Positions 43,756 through 55,712 of a stretch of DNA of 64,000 nucleotides are shown here, piece after piece. Positions within the stretch are counted from its first letter, which is position 1, and every line of letters starts with the position of its first letter. The notes under the pieces were generated by a model. That model saw only the letters and a program-made list of their open reading frames with translations, searched no databases and was not told the origin of the DNA. The stretch is taken from NCBI RefSeq assembly GCF_003369915.1, contig NC_046674.1, forward strand, positions 34,413,657 through 34,477,656. The letters are read 5' to 3'. Made by a program: the position numbers and the translations under genes. Source of the DNA: Drosophila miranda. Its lineage: Eukaryota; Arthropoda; Insecta; Diptera; Drosophilidae.

Positions 43756-44480
43756 CTATCTCGATGCAGGATACGTTTTTCTCAGGACCCTAAACAGTTT
43801 TACTGCTTCGTAAACAGTAAGCGTAGAACGTCCGCACACCCATCCTCACTATCATTTTGTAATACGTCGGCAAATAATGATCAGGCAATTGCCGATCTTT
43901 TTGCCCAATTTTTCCAAACCACATATTCTGAGGAAAGCTACTGGAAAGCTGATTCTTCTTGCTTCCCCCCGATCTGGAAGGAATCGTTTATAATTCCTAT
44001 CCAAAAAAAAGGTAGCAACTCTGATGCAAAAAATTATAGAGGTATAGCAAAATTATCCGCTATTCCTAAAATGTTTGAGAAGGTTTTAACTCCGCACTTG
44101 CAACATCTCTGCAAGTCACTTATATCTCCAACTCAGCATGGATTTATAAGGCGGCGATCAACCACCACGAACTTGTTAGAGTTTACCTCTTTCATTATTA
44201 AAGGCTTTCAAGGTAACTTACAGACGGATGTTATTTACACCGACTTTAGTAAAGCATTCGACTCTGTAAGCCAATCCCTTTTATTGCATAAACTTGACCT
44301 TTTAGGGTTTTCGCCCAACCTCCTGAGATGGATTTCTTTGTTCCAGGTCTCAAAGAGTCCTCTTTAAAAACTCCCTCTCTTCACCAGTCAAGGTTTCTTC
44401 GGGAGTACCAAAGGGCAGCCATCTAGACCCCTTACTCTTCACACTCTTTATTAATGACTTGCCTTCGGTATTAACATACT
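43756..44480 (+). pseudogene. CR1-b reverse transcriptase, first part
   Basis: RT codons: SFIIPIQKKGSNSDAKNYRG, LCKSLISPTQHGFIRRRSTT and VIYTDFSKAFDSVSQSLLLH (motif A), then a frame break near 44340 (LRWISLFQVSKSPL) and GVPKGSHLDPLLFTLFINDL in another frame. The catalytic YADD is on the far side of the array at 62972. Confidence 0.8.
44476..44480. repeat. Target site duplication of the BEL-b array (ATACT), left
   Basis: ATACT precedes the first LTR here and follows the last LTR at 62953-62957. The CR1-b spacer copy has a single ATATT at the same site. Confidence 0.9.
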
Positions 44481-44779
44481 TGAAAATTCGGAAGAGTTTT
44501 TCCAAAACAAACGTTGTGATGACTCCGGTCCAGCGGGCTCTAGTTTCGGTTTTTTACGTTAAATTGTCAGGTAAATTATGACTAAATAAAACAAGTGCTC
44601 GACTTCAAAGCATTTATTGGACTGGTCGCAGCCAGAGATAGCAAAACTCCACGACTCCACCGTCGAGCCGATCTTGAATGCGCAGAGAGCAGTACAAGAG
44701 CGCGGCGTGTGAGAGCAAAAGCTCTGCTCACAACATCGCACACGATACGATATGGTAATTACGATCGTCTGCTGCAACA
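44481..44779 (-). repeat. BEL-b LTR1 (299 bp, 3' end of the array)
   Basis: In the element's sense it starts TGTTGCAGCAGACG and ends TTTTCA. It contains AATAAATGC (minus strand, about 44613-44618) as a possible polyadenylation signal. Differs from LTR2 at about four bases. Confidence 0.9.
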
Positions 44780-44808
44780 TTCCGGCCCCGTTGAAGACCT
44801 CCGGTGCT

Positions 44809-45810
44809 TCAACCGTCTATTGGCAGTTTTGCCAATTTGTGTATGGGGCGTTTAATTACGCCCGCGGGTGTTCGCACCTCGGCGACGCGCACTCTCCCAT
44901 CTTCTCCCTTGATTGCGGCCACCACTCGTCCTGTGGTCCACTTCTGTGGCGGTGTGTTGTCCTCGTGGACGAGCACTAGACAGCCAATGTCCAAGTCTGG
45001 CCCTTTGGTAGCCCACTGGTGACGCTTCTGCAGGCTGACCAGGTAGTCCTTGGACCAGCCCTGCCAAAACTGCTGCTTGAGCGCTGACAGCATTCGCCAA
45101 CGCTTCAAGTACGCGAAGCTTCCCCTGCTGCATCTGTCGTCGTGATCTGATTCAGTGAGATTCTGAGAGTGATTCAGCAGGTGCCCTGGCGTTAGCGCTT
45201 CTCCATCGCTGGGATCGTTGCCTGGGGACGCGATTGGCCGGGAGTTGAGAAGAGCCTCTACCTCTACCAGGTGGGTGCACAGCTCGTCCGCGGTGAGCTT
45301 GGCGTTGCCCACTCCGCGTACCAACCTCTGCTTGGCTGATTTGACGGCTGCCTCCCACAATCCGCCGAAGTGTGGTGCTCTCGGTGGTATGAAACACCAC
45401 TCGACGCCTTGGCGCGCTGCGTACGCCTTGAGCCGGTCCTGGTCCCTCTGGTACGCTTGATGCAGCTCGTTCAGCACCTTGCTCGCGCCCACAAAGTTGG
45501 TGGCGTTGTCGCTGTACACCTTCTCCGGAAGGCCTCTTCTCCCGATGAACCTTTTAAAAACAGATAAAAAACTATCAGTGGACAAATCTGCTACAAGCTC
45601 CAGGTGAACAACCTTTGATACAAAGCAGACGAAGACGGCTACATATGTCTTAATAGGGGGCCTGCCGCGAATCTTGAGAGACACGTAGAATGGGCCGCAG
45701 AAATCTACCCCACAAATCAAAAAGGGCCGAGCTCTTCGCACTCTATCAGCTGGCAGGTTTCTGCCATGATCTGTCCCTGTAGGACTGCTTGTATCGGAAG
45801 CAGTGCACAC
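44809..45810 (-). pseudogene. BEL-b unit A integrase
   Basis: Core and C-terminal domain: LICGVDFCGPFYVSLKI, VYSDNATNFVGASKVL, PPRAPHFGGLWEAAVKSAKQ, EALTPGHLLNHSQNLT, YLKRWRMLSALKQQFW and VLVHEDNTPPQKWTTGRVVA. It is separated from the preceding zinc-finger part (46999-45746 frame) by a frameshift at about 45780 that is also in units B and C. Unit A keeps four residues (ICGV) before DFCGPF that B and C have lost. Confidence 0.85.
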
Positions 45811-46999
45811 AATTTCTCAGGATCCTTGTACATGCTTCTCGAGCATTGATTAGCCATATCTGCTGCCTTAGCAACGAAACCATGACTTTGGCGCCTGCAT
45901 GGTAGTGAGTCCGATGCAAATTGCGAAGATAAAGCGTCACGAACTGCGACTTTTGCGACAGCAGCAGAGGAAATTTGGCGTCATACGGAATCTCTGCGTT
46001 GAGCAACCTTCCTCCCACTCGAATCAGTCGCAGCGTTACTCCGTCGAGTTCGCTCGTATGTATGAACGTGTTTAGTCGTTGAAGATGCGGTGACAGGATT
46101 TCCGACCTCGCTAGCTTGTGGAATTCTGGTCCCAACTCGTGTCTTTGGACTACTTCTACCAGCCTTAGAAATGAGACCTTAAGTTCTTTGGCTGACAGAA
46201 CGACCTCTCGACTACGCTTGCTTCCTTGTAGGAACCGGTTTACATATGCCATAATCCGAAGCAATTTATCAAAGGAAGAGCATCTTTCAGTCAACTCGAT
46301 GAAATCATTGGCCTGACACTTTGCCACTGAATGTGTTTCCAAACACTTCTTGTTTTCCGACCGTTCCATTTCTGGGGACAACTCAACCTGATGTAGACAT
46401 GGCCACTCCTCAGAATTCCTGAGCAGAAATTGGGGACCCTCAGTCCACAATGAGCACGTTACACCGTCTACGTCTGTGCCACGTGACACCAAATCGGCTG
46501 GGTTTTGCTCAGTAGGAACGTGCCGCCAAGTCACACCGCTTGACGATTCCTGGATTTCAGCAACCCTATTGGCCACAAACGTTGCGAGCGTGGTTGGATC
46601 CCTTTCCAGCCAGTACAAGGTGACTTGGGAGTCCGACCAAAAGTTCACACTTTCGATCATGAACTTGTCCAGGAGCGGTTTTACTTGAGCCCATAAAGTG
46701 GATAACAGGAGTGCTGCGCACAATTCGAGTCTTGGAATCGATTTCGTTTTGAGAGGAGCTACTCGAGACTTTGCGGTAAGAAGCTTATACACGACATTTT
46801 TACCATCACTGGTACGGATGTAAATGCAGCATCCGTACGCTTCACCTGATGCGTCTGCGAATCCGTGAATCTGAACGCTTTTATGCGTGGGAAGGCCAAT
46901 GTAGCGAGGTATGGTTATCTTGTCTAATTCAAACAAATTTTGCTTGAAGTGGTTCCAACTCGTGTGCAAACTCATGGGAACCGACTCGTCCCAATCCAA
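45746..46999 (-). pseudogene. BEL-b unit A RNase H and integrase zinc region
   Basis: Open for 417 codons: HGFADASGEAYGCCIYIRTS (RNase H), [50 protein letters not shown], then the linker LIRVGGRLLNAEIPY and the zinc-binding HRTHYHAGAKVMVSLL with CVHCFRYKQ. It is separated from RT by TAA (47000-47002), present in all three units. Confidence 0.85.
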
Positions 47000-47002
47000 C
47001 TT

Positions 47003-47986
47003 TTACCGCCACAATTGCAGCAGCAATATTTTTGCCCTCGTTATTAAGGGACATAATAACCCTAATGGGTCGAACAATCGGGACGCAACTGACAAAATGT
47101 TTCGCTTTGTAGGGGTCAATGAATCAAATGAGTCATCTAAATGATAATGGAACAAATCATTTTGCGGATTCCATCTAATTCCGAGCGTTTCAACAGACGA
47201 CGAAGGATCAAACTGCAGCGATTTCTCCTGGCCACTATCGGACAGCAGCTGGGGATGATTTGACGCCCACTTGGCCAACTTAAAACCCCCGGATTCTAAG
47301 ACCTCACACACTTCCAGCCGAATACGTTCTAAATCTTCCAGACTGTTTGCTCCAGTAAGCATATCATCGACGTAAAAGTCACTTTTTATGACTTGTGATG
47401 CAATAGGATGGGACTCAGCATAAACGTCTGCCAATTCAACGAGACAGCGGATGGCCAGAAATGGAGCTGAGGCTGTCCCATAAGTAACCGTATTCAGGCG
47501 ATACGTTTGAACATCTACATTTGCCTTATCCCTCCACAGAATCAATTGGAAATTTCGGTCTTCTTCGGCGACCTGAACTTGCCTATACATTTTGGAGATG
47601 TCAGCTGTGAGCGCAAAACGATTTAATCGAAATCGGGCAAGAGTTGCGTAAAGCTCCCTCTGAATAGTTGCACCCACCATCAAAGTCTCATTTAATGAGA
47701 TTGAAGTCGATGTTTTGCTCGATGCATCGAAAACGACGCGTAGCTTGGTGGTTTTACTATCAGGTCTCAGGACACATTGATGTGGAATGTAGTAATGGCG
47801 TCCTGGAGGAGTGTCTGGAAGCAATGACATGTGGCCAAGGATGAGATACTCTTTCATAAACTCCATATACAGATCATGCAAATACTGATCTCGTGCAAGT
47901 CTGCGTTCTAGGGATAGAAAGCGGCGTTTTGCCGTCTCGAACGAGAAACCCAACACGTTGGGATTTATTTTAAATGGCAGCCCCAC
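47003..47986 (-). pseudogene. BEL-b unit A reverse transcriptase
   Basis: Starts at the codons for [15 protein letters not shown], just beyond the RpL15 insertion. Motifs: CVLRPDSKTTKLRVVFDASS, FALTADISKMYRQVQVAE (motif A), TVTYGTASAPFLAIRCL (motif B), KSDFYVDDMLTGA (YVDD) and NILSVASRLFDPLGLL. Ends in LLLQLWR before a TAA stop. Together with 48776-50765 it would have been one gag-pol frame, cut by the retrocopy. Confidence 0.9.
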
Positions 47987-47990
47987 TCAA

Positions 47991-48775
47991 AACCCCTTTT
48001 TTTAGAATTTGGTCGTCTTGTAAGCAGGGTCTATCAAGCATTGGAAATGGGGGCCTATCGTTATATGCAAGAACTGTATAGGAAGAAGCAAAGTGATGTG
48101 ATGCGTTACTTGCTGCGTATACGCGTGTGGCAGTACCGCCAATTGACGAAACTTCATCGTTCGCCTCGACCCACGCGCCCAGACAAGGCACGTCGTTTGG
48201 GATACCGGGCCAAACAAGGATTCGTTATTTACAGGATTCGTGTCCGCCGTGGAGGGCGCAAGCGTCCAGTGCCAAAAGGTTTCACCTACGGCAAGCCAAA
48301 AAGCCATGGCGTTAACCAACTAAAACCCTATCGCGGATTGCAGTCAATTGCGGAGGAACGTGTCGGCCGTAGACTTGGTGGATTGCGTGTCTTAAATTCC
48401 TATTGGATTGCACAAGACGCTTCATACAAGTACTTTGAGGTCATTTTGATTGACACTCATCATAGTGCGATTCGCCGTGATCCTAAAACTGGATATGCAA
48501 ACATGTGCACAAGCATCGCGAGCTTCGGGGTCTTACCTCTGCCGGTAAGAGCTCCCGTGGTATTGGCAAGGGCTATAGATATTCCCAGACAATTGGCGGA
48601 TCTAGACGTGCTTGACGGAAGCGCAAGAACCGTGAGCATATGCACAGGAAACGTTAAATTGTAAAGTTTCATTTCCGTCGAACGCGGCTTTTGAATAACA
48701 GTGATGTATTTGAAAGAATAAAAAAAATGTATATTGCAAAAAAAAAAAAAACAAAAAAAAAAAAAAAAAAAAAAC
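47991..48775 (+). pseudogene. RpL15: RpL15 processed retrocopy in BEL-b unit A
   Basis: Plus strand, antisense to BEL-b. A pyrimidine-rich start (CCCCTTTTTTTAG, 47994-48003) resembles the TOP start of ribosomal protein mRNAs. ATG at 48047 opens [20 protein letters not shown] and continues as ribosomal protein L15 (eL15) through IRRDPK. A 4-bp deletion near 48487 then shifts the frame, and the remaining codons can be followed in another frame to TAA at 48655-48657. 3' UTR with AATAAA at about 48717 and an A-tract (A13-C-A22, 48740-48775). There are no introns, so it is a reverse-transcribed mRNA. GFTYG replaces GCTYG of the other copies. Full eL15 is about 204 residues. Confidence 0.92.
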
Positions 48776-50765
48776 GACCCGATTCGAGCCTGCGTAAAGT
48801 CTGCTTAAAGTTTTGTTCGCAAGCCAATTGTTCAGCTGTATAGACAGCCTTCGACTTCTCTGGGACCTGTTCCAATTCCCAAAAGCGCTCCACCAGAGAG
48901 TCGAGAGAACAATGATCGCTACCAACAGCGATATTGCATACAGCATCCTGTGCTGATGCCTTATATTTTCCTGATACAATCCATCCCAACAATGTTTTCT
49001 GGATTGTTGGATGTTCGGAACTTGCCTTTAATTGGCCTACACACATTAACTCAAAAAAGGTTTCTGCCCCTATCAATAAGTCAACCTTAGCAGGCTTGTA
49101 AAACTGCGGGTCTGCCATCTGCAGGTTTGCTGGTATCTTCCATTGGGCGAAATTGACAACATGATCGGGTTGGTATGTGGAAATCGACCTTAACACCCAA
49201 AAATCGGAATCAAAGTTGTGATCGTTGATACGAGATTGGACAGAAGTATGAATCTTGTGCTTTATGACGGACGAGTTTTTTCCAACAGTTGTGATATTAA
49301 GGCACGACTCATCACGGCGCAATCGTAAGCGCTGGGCTAGATCCTCGGATATAAAATTAATTTGGGAGCCGGAATCTAGAAGTGCCCGTGCATACTGAAA
49401 TTGTCCGGACCGATCTTGCACCTTTACAACAGCGGTAGCAAGAATAACCTGGTCAGCACTAGCAACGTGACTAGAATAAGCTGTCTGAGGCTCAGACGAT
49501 GACGAATGTTCTACTGGCACAGAACTAGGCCCATTTTGCTGTGGCTCAACCCCGTATCGATGAAGCAGAGTGTTATGGGGCTTAGAGCACACTCGACATT
49601 TTGCTGTCTTGCACCTCGTCACTGTATGACCTAGCTTCAAACAATTTATGCACAGTCGGAGTTGCTTGGTGATATCGAACCGTTGAAGAACAGGAAGAGC
49701 ACTAAACGATTGACAATTGCTTATGGTATGATTCCCCGCGTGGCAATAGCTACATTTCGAATCAGCTTGCCTATCCGTCTTTGCACATGAAAATGACGAT
49801 TTAGTGGGTCCTTTACTTGTCTCTTGTTTAGTTTTACCCTTATTCCGTGTTGACTCTTCGGCAGCTAGATGCTGATAGCGCCGGTTCAGCTGGGCTGCGC
49901 ACTCGGACCAAGACGGTAGTTTATCGTAATCCAGTTGCTCTTCGAACCGAGACTTCGTTGTGGGATCTACTTTAGACAGCGCTATGTGAATTAGCATCGC
50001 GCTATTTATGTCTTTTTCACTTCCTAACGACTGCAGAGAAGAATATATGGCTGACACCGTGTCAATGAGGAACCTAAGGCATGAAGCAGAAGCTTTTGTT
50101 GTGCTGGGAATGTCAAACAACTGCGAAACAGTATCAGAAAAGATCAAATATTTTTTGTCGTAAACCTCCTTCAAACTATCAAGAGCCTTCTCATAATTTT
50201 CTGCAGAGATCTGAAACGCCTTCACTGTTCCCAATGCATCGTCAACGAGACACGACAGTAAGTGGTTGAATTTTTCCACATTTGATAATATTGGGTCGTT
50301 ATGCACCAAACTCTCGAAAAGGCTTATAAAGTTTTTAAATTCAGCATGTTTTCCACTAAACTTGGGGAGATTCATTTTAGGCAGACGTGATGAATGACGC
50401 TGGCTACTCCTATCCCTCCTCTGTATTCGCTGAATTTCGGGTTCTTTAAGTGCAGACATGTACAGAGCCTTTGTGGTAACACACATATCCTCGACCGATG
50501 CTCGTAGATCGTTGTTGGGATTTAAACAATCCACGTCTGCCTGTATATCCATCAACTTTTCACAATAATTTTCGATCAGCTCGAGTCTGCATTTAATTTG
50601 AAGAGAGTCGAACGAAATAGTTTTTTCTTCAAAGGCCGTTCTCACACGCCTTAGATCGCCCATCACCCTATCGTGTCTTTGCATTGCTGTTGCTAACTTT
50701 TGCAGGACTTTTGGACCCCCTCCTTCTTTTGAACCTCCTTCCCTGGTAACAATTTTCCTTTTCAC
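48776..50765 (-). pseudogene. BEL-b unit A gag and protease
   Basis: About 663 codons open. DUF1759-type gag core (LPKMNLPKFSGKHAEFKNFI, DDALGTVKAFQISAENYEKA), three Cys/His knuckles (CSYCHAGNHTISNC, CINCLKLGHTVTRC, CRVCSKPHNTLLH), then DUF1758-type aspartic protease (ALLDSGSQINFISEDLAQRL, LIGAETFFELM, LLGWIVSGKY) and RLESGR, where the poly(T) of the RpL15 copy begins. At the 5' end the frame opens with GTG right after a TGA. The nearest ATG (about 50767-50769) is one frame off and reads MSEKE, so a 1-base indel near the start is likely. Unit C shares it. Confidence 0.85.
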
Positions 50766-51524
50766 TCATTCTGGCGCTTTCTCTTACTTCAAGAGGGTCG
50801 GAAAGTAATGCACTGGGTTTAGACAATGGTTAACCAAAATACTGTAGGGTATGCAAAAAACTATGAAAGAACGCGAAATTTCGACAAAAAACTATGTATC
50901 GGCTTCAAAGGGTTAACGCAGCGAAACAAACACAAATTATGCTGCCAATGCACACAACCAAACGCAGCCAAATTATGCACAATTTGGCGCAACGATAGCG
51001 TTACCGAAGTAAAGGCAGCACCAATAAGCGGTACTTCGCAAAAGAGAATTGAAAACAGCGGCAATGACCGGAGCGTCTGATTAGCAAGTACCGTAAACCC
51101 TCATCAATTTGCACTTTTCTTCAATCCACCAATATTCCGCATATAATAAATATTTTATGTTGCTGGCTGTTCACTTTGGTTTATTTTATTACTTTGTGTT
51201 TTATTTAATTGGTATTCCAATTCAACGAGGTGCCAATGAAATTGAGATCAGTGGCCAAATAGAGAAACACAGCGCACAAAATGGTGGCTTGGTTCTAGCA
51301 CTCAATTTTTTTCGCACTAAATACCTGAGAATTCGGCATAGATTAGCCGAACACTTTCCTTTTTTGTTGAGTAAAGATGAATCCAATTTGTCGCACAAAA
51401 CCAGCCAGCTAGAGCTCTATTCGCAACAGAACAAAAAAAACCAATGACTTGTGCCGAGACAACGAAGATGCACTGTAGGTCACTGGTTTGTCGTGCGAAT
51501 TTCCACGAAATGCTGGATGCCGAT
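50766..51524 (-). other. BEL-b unit A leader
   Basis: Non-coding region between the gag start and the primer binding site. No gene seen. It is repeated nearly unchanged in unit C (61877-62634) and absent from unit B. Confidence 0.7.
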
Positions 51525-51542
51525 GTCCCTGCTCGGGCGCCA
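51525..51542 (-). promoter_or_regulatory. BEL-b primer binding site (unit A)
   Basis: Minus strand TGGCGCCCGAGCAGGGAC begins one base after the LTR end. It looks like a tRNA-Lys-type primer site (complement of a tRNA 3' end ending in CCA). An identical copy in unit C is at 62635-62652. Confidence 0.7.
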
Positions 51543-51543
51543 A

Positions 51544-51842
51544 TGAAAATTCGGAAGAGTTTTTCCAAAACAAATGTTGTGATGACTCCGGTCCAGCGGG
51601 CTCTAGTTTCGGTTTTTTACGTTAAATTGTCAGGTAATTTATGACTTAATAAAACAAGTGCTCGACTTCAAAGCATTTATTGGACTGGTCGCAGCCAGAG
51701 ATAGCAAAACTCCCCGACTCCACCGTCGAGCCGATCTTGAATGCGCAGAGAGCAGTACAAGAGCGCGGCGTGTGAGAGCAAAAGCTCTGCTCACAACATC
51801 GCACACGATACGATATGGTAATTACGATCGTCTGCTGCAACA
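51544..51842 (-). repeat. BEL-b LTR2 (299 bp), shared by units A and B
   Basis: Acts as 5' LTR of unit A and 3' LTR of unit B. No duplicated host bases lie on either side, as expected for LTR-LTR recombination or tandem duplication rather than two insertions. Confidence 0.9.
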
Positions 51843-51871
51843 TTCCGGCCCCGTTGAAGACCTCCGGTGCT

Positions 51872-54800
51872 TCAACCGTCTATTGGCAGTTTTGCCAATT
51901 TGTGTATGGGGCGTTTAATTACGCCCGCGGGTGTTCGCACCTCGGCGACGCGCACTCTCCCATCTTCTCCCTTGATTGCGGCCACCACTCGTCCTGTGGT
52001 CCACTTCTGTGGCGGTGTGTTGTCCTCGTGGACGAGCACTAGACAGCCAATGTCCAAGTCTGGCCCTTTGGTAGCCCACTGGTGACGCTTCTGCAGGCTG
52101 ACCAGGTAGTCCTTGGACCAGCCCTGCCAAAACTGCTGCTTGAGCGCTGACAGCATTCGCCAACGCTTCAAGTACGCGAAGCTTCCCCTGCTGCATCTGT
52201 CGTCGTGATCTGATTCAGTGAGATTCTGAGAGTGATTCAGCAGGTGCCCTGGCGTTAGCGCTTCTCCATCGCTGGGATCGTTGCCTGGGGACGCGATTGG
52301 CCGGGAGTTGAGAAGAGCCTCTACCTCTACCAGGTGGGTGCACAGCTCGTCCGCGGTGAGCTTGGCGTTGCCCACTCCGCGTACCAACCTCTGCTTGGCT
52401 GATTTGACGGCTGCCTCCCACAATCCGCCGAAGTGTGGTGCTCTCGGTGGTATGAAACACCACTCGACGCCTTGGCGCGCTGCGTACGCCTTGAGCCGGT
52501 CCTGGTCCCTCTGGTACGCTTGATGCAGCTCGTTCAGCACCTTGCTCGCGCCCACGAAGTTGGTGGCGTTGTCGCTGTACACCTTCTCCGGAAGGCCTCT
52601 TCTCCCGATGAACCTTTTAAAAACAGATAAAAAACTATCAGTGGACAAATCTGCTACAAGCTCCAGGTGAACAACCTTTGATACAAAGCAGACGAAGACG
52701 GCTACATATGTCTTAATAGGGGGCCTGCCGCAAATCTTGAGAGACACGTAGAATGGGCCGCAGAAATCTAGAAAGGGCCGAGCTCTTCGCACTCTATCAG
52801 CTGGCAGGTTTCTGCCATGATCTGTCCCTGTAGGACTGCTTGTATCGGAAGCAGTGCACACAATTTCTCAGGATCCTTGTACATGCTTCTCGAGCATTGA
52901 TTAGCCATATCTGCTGCCTTAGCAACGAAACCATGACTTTGGCGCCTGCATGGTAGTGAGTCCGATGCAAATTGCGAAGATAAAGCGTCACGAACTGCGA
53001 CTTTTGCGACAGCAGCAGAGGAAATTTGGCGTCATACGGAATCTCTGCGTTGAGCAACCTTCCTCCCACTCGAATCAGTCGCAGCGTTACTCCGTCGAGT
53101 TCGCTCGTATGTATGAACGTGTTTAGTCGTTGAAGATGCGGTGACAGGATTTCCGACCTCGCTAGCTTGTGGAATTCTGGTCCCAACTCGTGTCTTTGGA
53201 CTACTTCTACCAGCCTTAGAAATGAGACCTTAAGTTCTTTGGCTGACAGAACGACCTCTCGACTACGCTTGCTTCCTTGTAGGAACCGGTTTACATATGC
53301 CATAATCCGAAGCAATTTATCAAAGGAAGAGCATCTTTCAGTCAACTCGATGAAATCATTGGCCTGACACTTTGCCACTGAATGTGTTTCCAAACACTTC
53401 TTGTTTTCCGACCGTTCCATTTCTGGGGACAACTCAACCTGATGTAGACATGGCCACTCCTCAGAATTCCTGAGCAGAAATTGGGGACCCTCAGTCCACA
53501 ATGAGCACGTTACACCGTCTACGTCTGTGCCACGTGACACCAAATCGGCTGGGTTTTGCTCAGTAGGAACGTGCCGCCAAGTCACACCGCTTGACGATTC
53601 CTGGATTTCAGCAACCCTATTGGCCACAAACGTTGCGAGCGTGGTTGGATCCCTTTCCAGCCAGTACAAGGTGACTTGGGAGTCCGACCAAAAGTTCACA
53701 CTTTCGATCATGAACTTGTCCAGGAGCGGTTTTACTTGAGCCCATAAAGTGGATAACAGGAGTGCTGCGCACAATTCGAGTCTTGGAATCGATTTCGTTT
53801 TGAGAGGAGCTACTCGAGACTTTGCGGTAAGAAGCTTATACACGACATTTTTACCATCACTGGTACGGATGTAAATGCAGCATCCGTACGCTTCACCTGA
53901 TGCGTCTGCGAATCCGTGAATCTGAACGCTTTTATGCGTGGGAAGGCCAATGTAGCGAGGTATGGTTATCTTGTCTAATTCAAACAAATTTTGCTTGAAG
54001 TGGTTCCAACTCGTGTGCAAACTCATGGGAACCGACTCGTCCCAATCCAACTTTTACCGCCACAATTGCAGCAGCAATATTTTTGCCCTCGTTATTAAGG
54101 GACATAATAACCCTAATGGGTCGAACAATCGGGACGCAACTGACAAAATGTTTCGCTTTGTAGGGGTCAATGAATCAAATGAGTCATCTAAATGATAATG
54201 GAACAAATCATTTTGCGGATTCCATCTAATTCCGAGCGTTTTAACAGACGACGAAGGATCAAACTGCAGCGATTTCTCCTGGCCACTATCGGACAGCAGC
54301 TGGGGATGATTTGACGCCCACTTGGCCAACTTAAAACCCCCGGATTCTAAGACCTCATACACTTCCAGCCGAATACGTTCTAAATCTTCCAGACTGTTTG
54401 CTCCAGTAAGCATATCATCGACGTAAAAGTCACTTTTTATGACTTGTGATGCAATAGGATGGGACTCAGCATAAACGTCTGCCAATTCAACGAGACAGCG
54501 GATGGCCAGAAATGGAGCTGAGGCTGTCCCATAAGTAACCGTATTCAGGCGATACGTTTGAACATCTACATTTGCCTTATCCCTCCACAGAATCAATTGG
54601 AAATTTCGGTCTTCTTCGGCGACCTGAACTTGCCTATACATTTTGGAGATGTCAGCTGTGAGCGCAAAACGATTTAATCGAAATCGGGCAAGAGTTGCGT
54701 AAAGCTCCCTCTGAATAGTTGCACCCACCATCAAAGTCTCATTTAATGAGATTGAAGTCGATGTTTTGCTCGATGCATCGAAAACGACGCGTAGCTTGGT

Positions 54801-55024
54801 GGTTTTACTATCAGGTCTCAGGACACATTGATGTGGAATATAGTAATGGCGTCCTGGAGGAGTGTCTGGAAGCAATGACATGTGGCCAAGGATGAGATAC
54901 TCTTTCATAAACTCCATATACAGATCATGCAAATACTGATCTCGTGCAAGTCTGCGTTCTAGGGATAGAAAGCGGCGTTTTGCCGTCTCGAACGAGAAAC
55001 CCAACACGTTGGGATTTATTTTAA
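51872..55024 (-). pseudogene. BEL-b unit B pol (RT, RNase H, integrase)
   Basis: Same three frames as unit A: RT 55024-54054 (KTLGIRWNP for ETLGIRWNP), RNase H/zinc region 54050-52797, integrase 52861-51872. The TAA after LQLWR and the frameshift before integrase are the same. A 12-bp in-frame deletion near 52770 removes ICGV before DFCGPF; unit C shares it. gag, protease, leader and primer site are missing because the unit is cut after the RpL15 copy. Confidence 0.88.
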
Positions 55025-55028
55025 ATGG

Positions 55029-55712
55029 CATTGGAAATGGGGGCCTATCGTTATATGCAAGAACTGTATAGGAAGAAGCAAAGTGATGTGATGCGTTACT
55101 TGCTGCGTATACGCGTGTGGCAGTACCGCCAATTGACGAAACTTCATCGTTCGCCTAGACCCACGCGCCCAGACAAGGCACGTCGTTTGGGATACCGGGC
55201 CAAACAAGGATTCGTTATTTACAGGATTCGTGTCCGCCCTGGAGGGCGCAAGCGTCCAGTGCCAAAAGGTTGCACCTACGGCAAGCCAAAAAGCCATGGC
55301 GTTAACCAACTAAAACCCTATCGCGGATTGCAGTCAATTGCGGAGGAACGTGTCGGCCGTAGACTTGGTGGATTGCGTGTCTTAAATTCCTATTGGATTG
55401 CACAAGACGCTTCATACAAGTACTTTGAGGTCATTTTGATTGACACTCATCATAGTGCGATTCGCCGTGATCCTAAACAACTGGATATGCAAACATGTGC
55501 ACAAGCATCGCGAGCTTCGGGGTCTTACCTCTGCCGGTAAGAGCTCCCGTGGTATTGGCAAGGGCTATAGATATTCCCAGACAATTGGCGGATCTAGACG
55601 TGCTGCCTGGAAGCGCAAGAACCGTGAGCATATGCACAGGAAACGTTAAATTGTAAAGTTTCATTTCCGTCGAACGCGGCTTTTGAATAACAGTGATGTA
55701 TTTGAAAGAATA
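55029..55712 (+). pseudogene. RpL15: RpL15 retrocopy in BEL-b unit B (truncated ends)
   Basis: ATG at 55037. The 5' UTR and BEL junction are shortened by about 62 bp between GCA repeats (AAATGGCA joins TTGGAAATGGGG). A 2-bp deletion near 55477 (unit A and C: 4 bp) shifts the frame. The downstream frame keeps the normal ending [20 protein letters not shown] with stop at 55647-55649, so this copy is the best preserved at its end. After GAAAGAATA (about 55710) sequence jumps into LTR3; poly(A) tail, gag and leader are deleted. Confidence 0.92.

Larger units (their letters stand above)
43751..44480 (+). mobile_element. CR1-b large copy, segment 2 (RT first part)
   Basis: Continues from 38335. 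Compared with the spacer copy there is a deletion of roughly 190 bp after GAGGAAAGCTA (near 43942). It is interrupted at TTAACATACT by the BEL-b array; the last five bases are the target duplication. Confidence 0.85.

Noticed and set aside
44806..45112. Small plus-strand frames repeated at each BEL-b unit (for example 44595-44855, 51658-51918, 55791-56051)
   Set aside because: They repeat only because the LTR and integrase end repeat; no protein motif, and the minus strand is the coding strand.
48041..48664. Intact RpL15 gene of 207 codons
   Set aside because: The last third is out of frame (4-bp deletion near 48487) and does not match L15; the copy lacks introns and ends in poly(A), so it is a retropseudogene.
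48669..48780. Phe-rich tail (poly-F) at the end of the BEL-b gag frame
   Set aside because: It is the antisense reading of the RpL15 poly(A) tract, not part of the gag protein.
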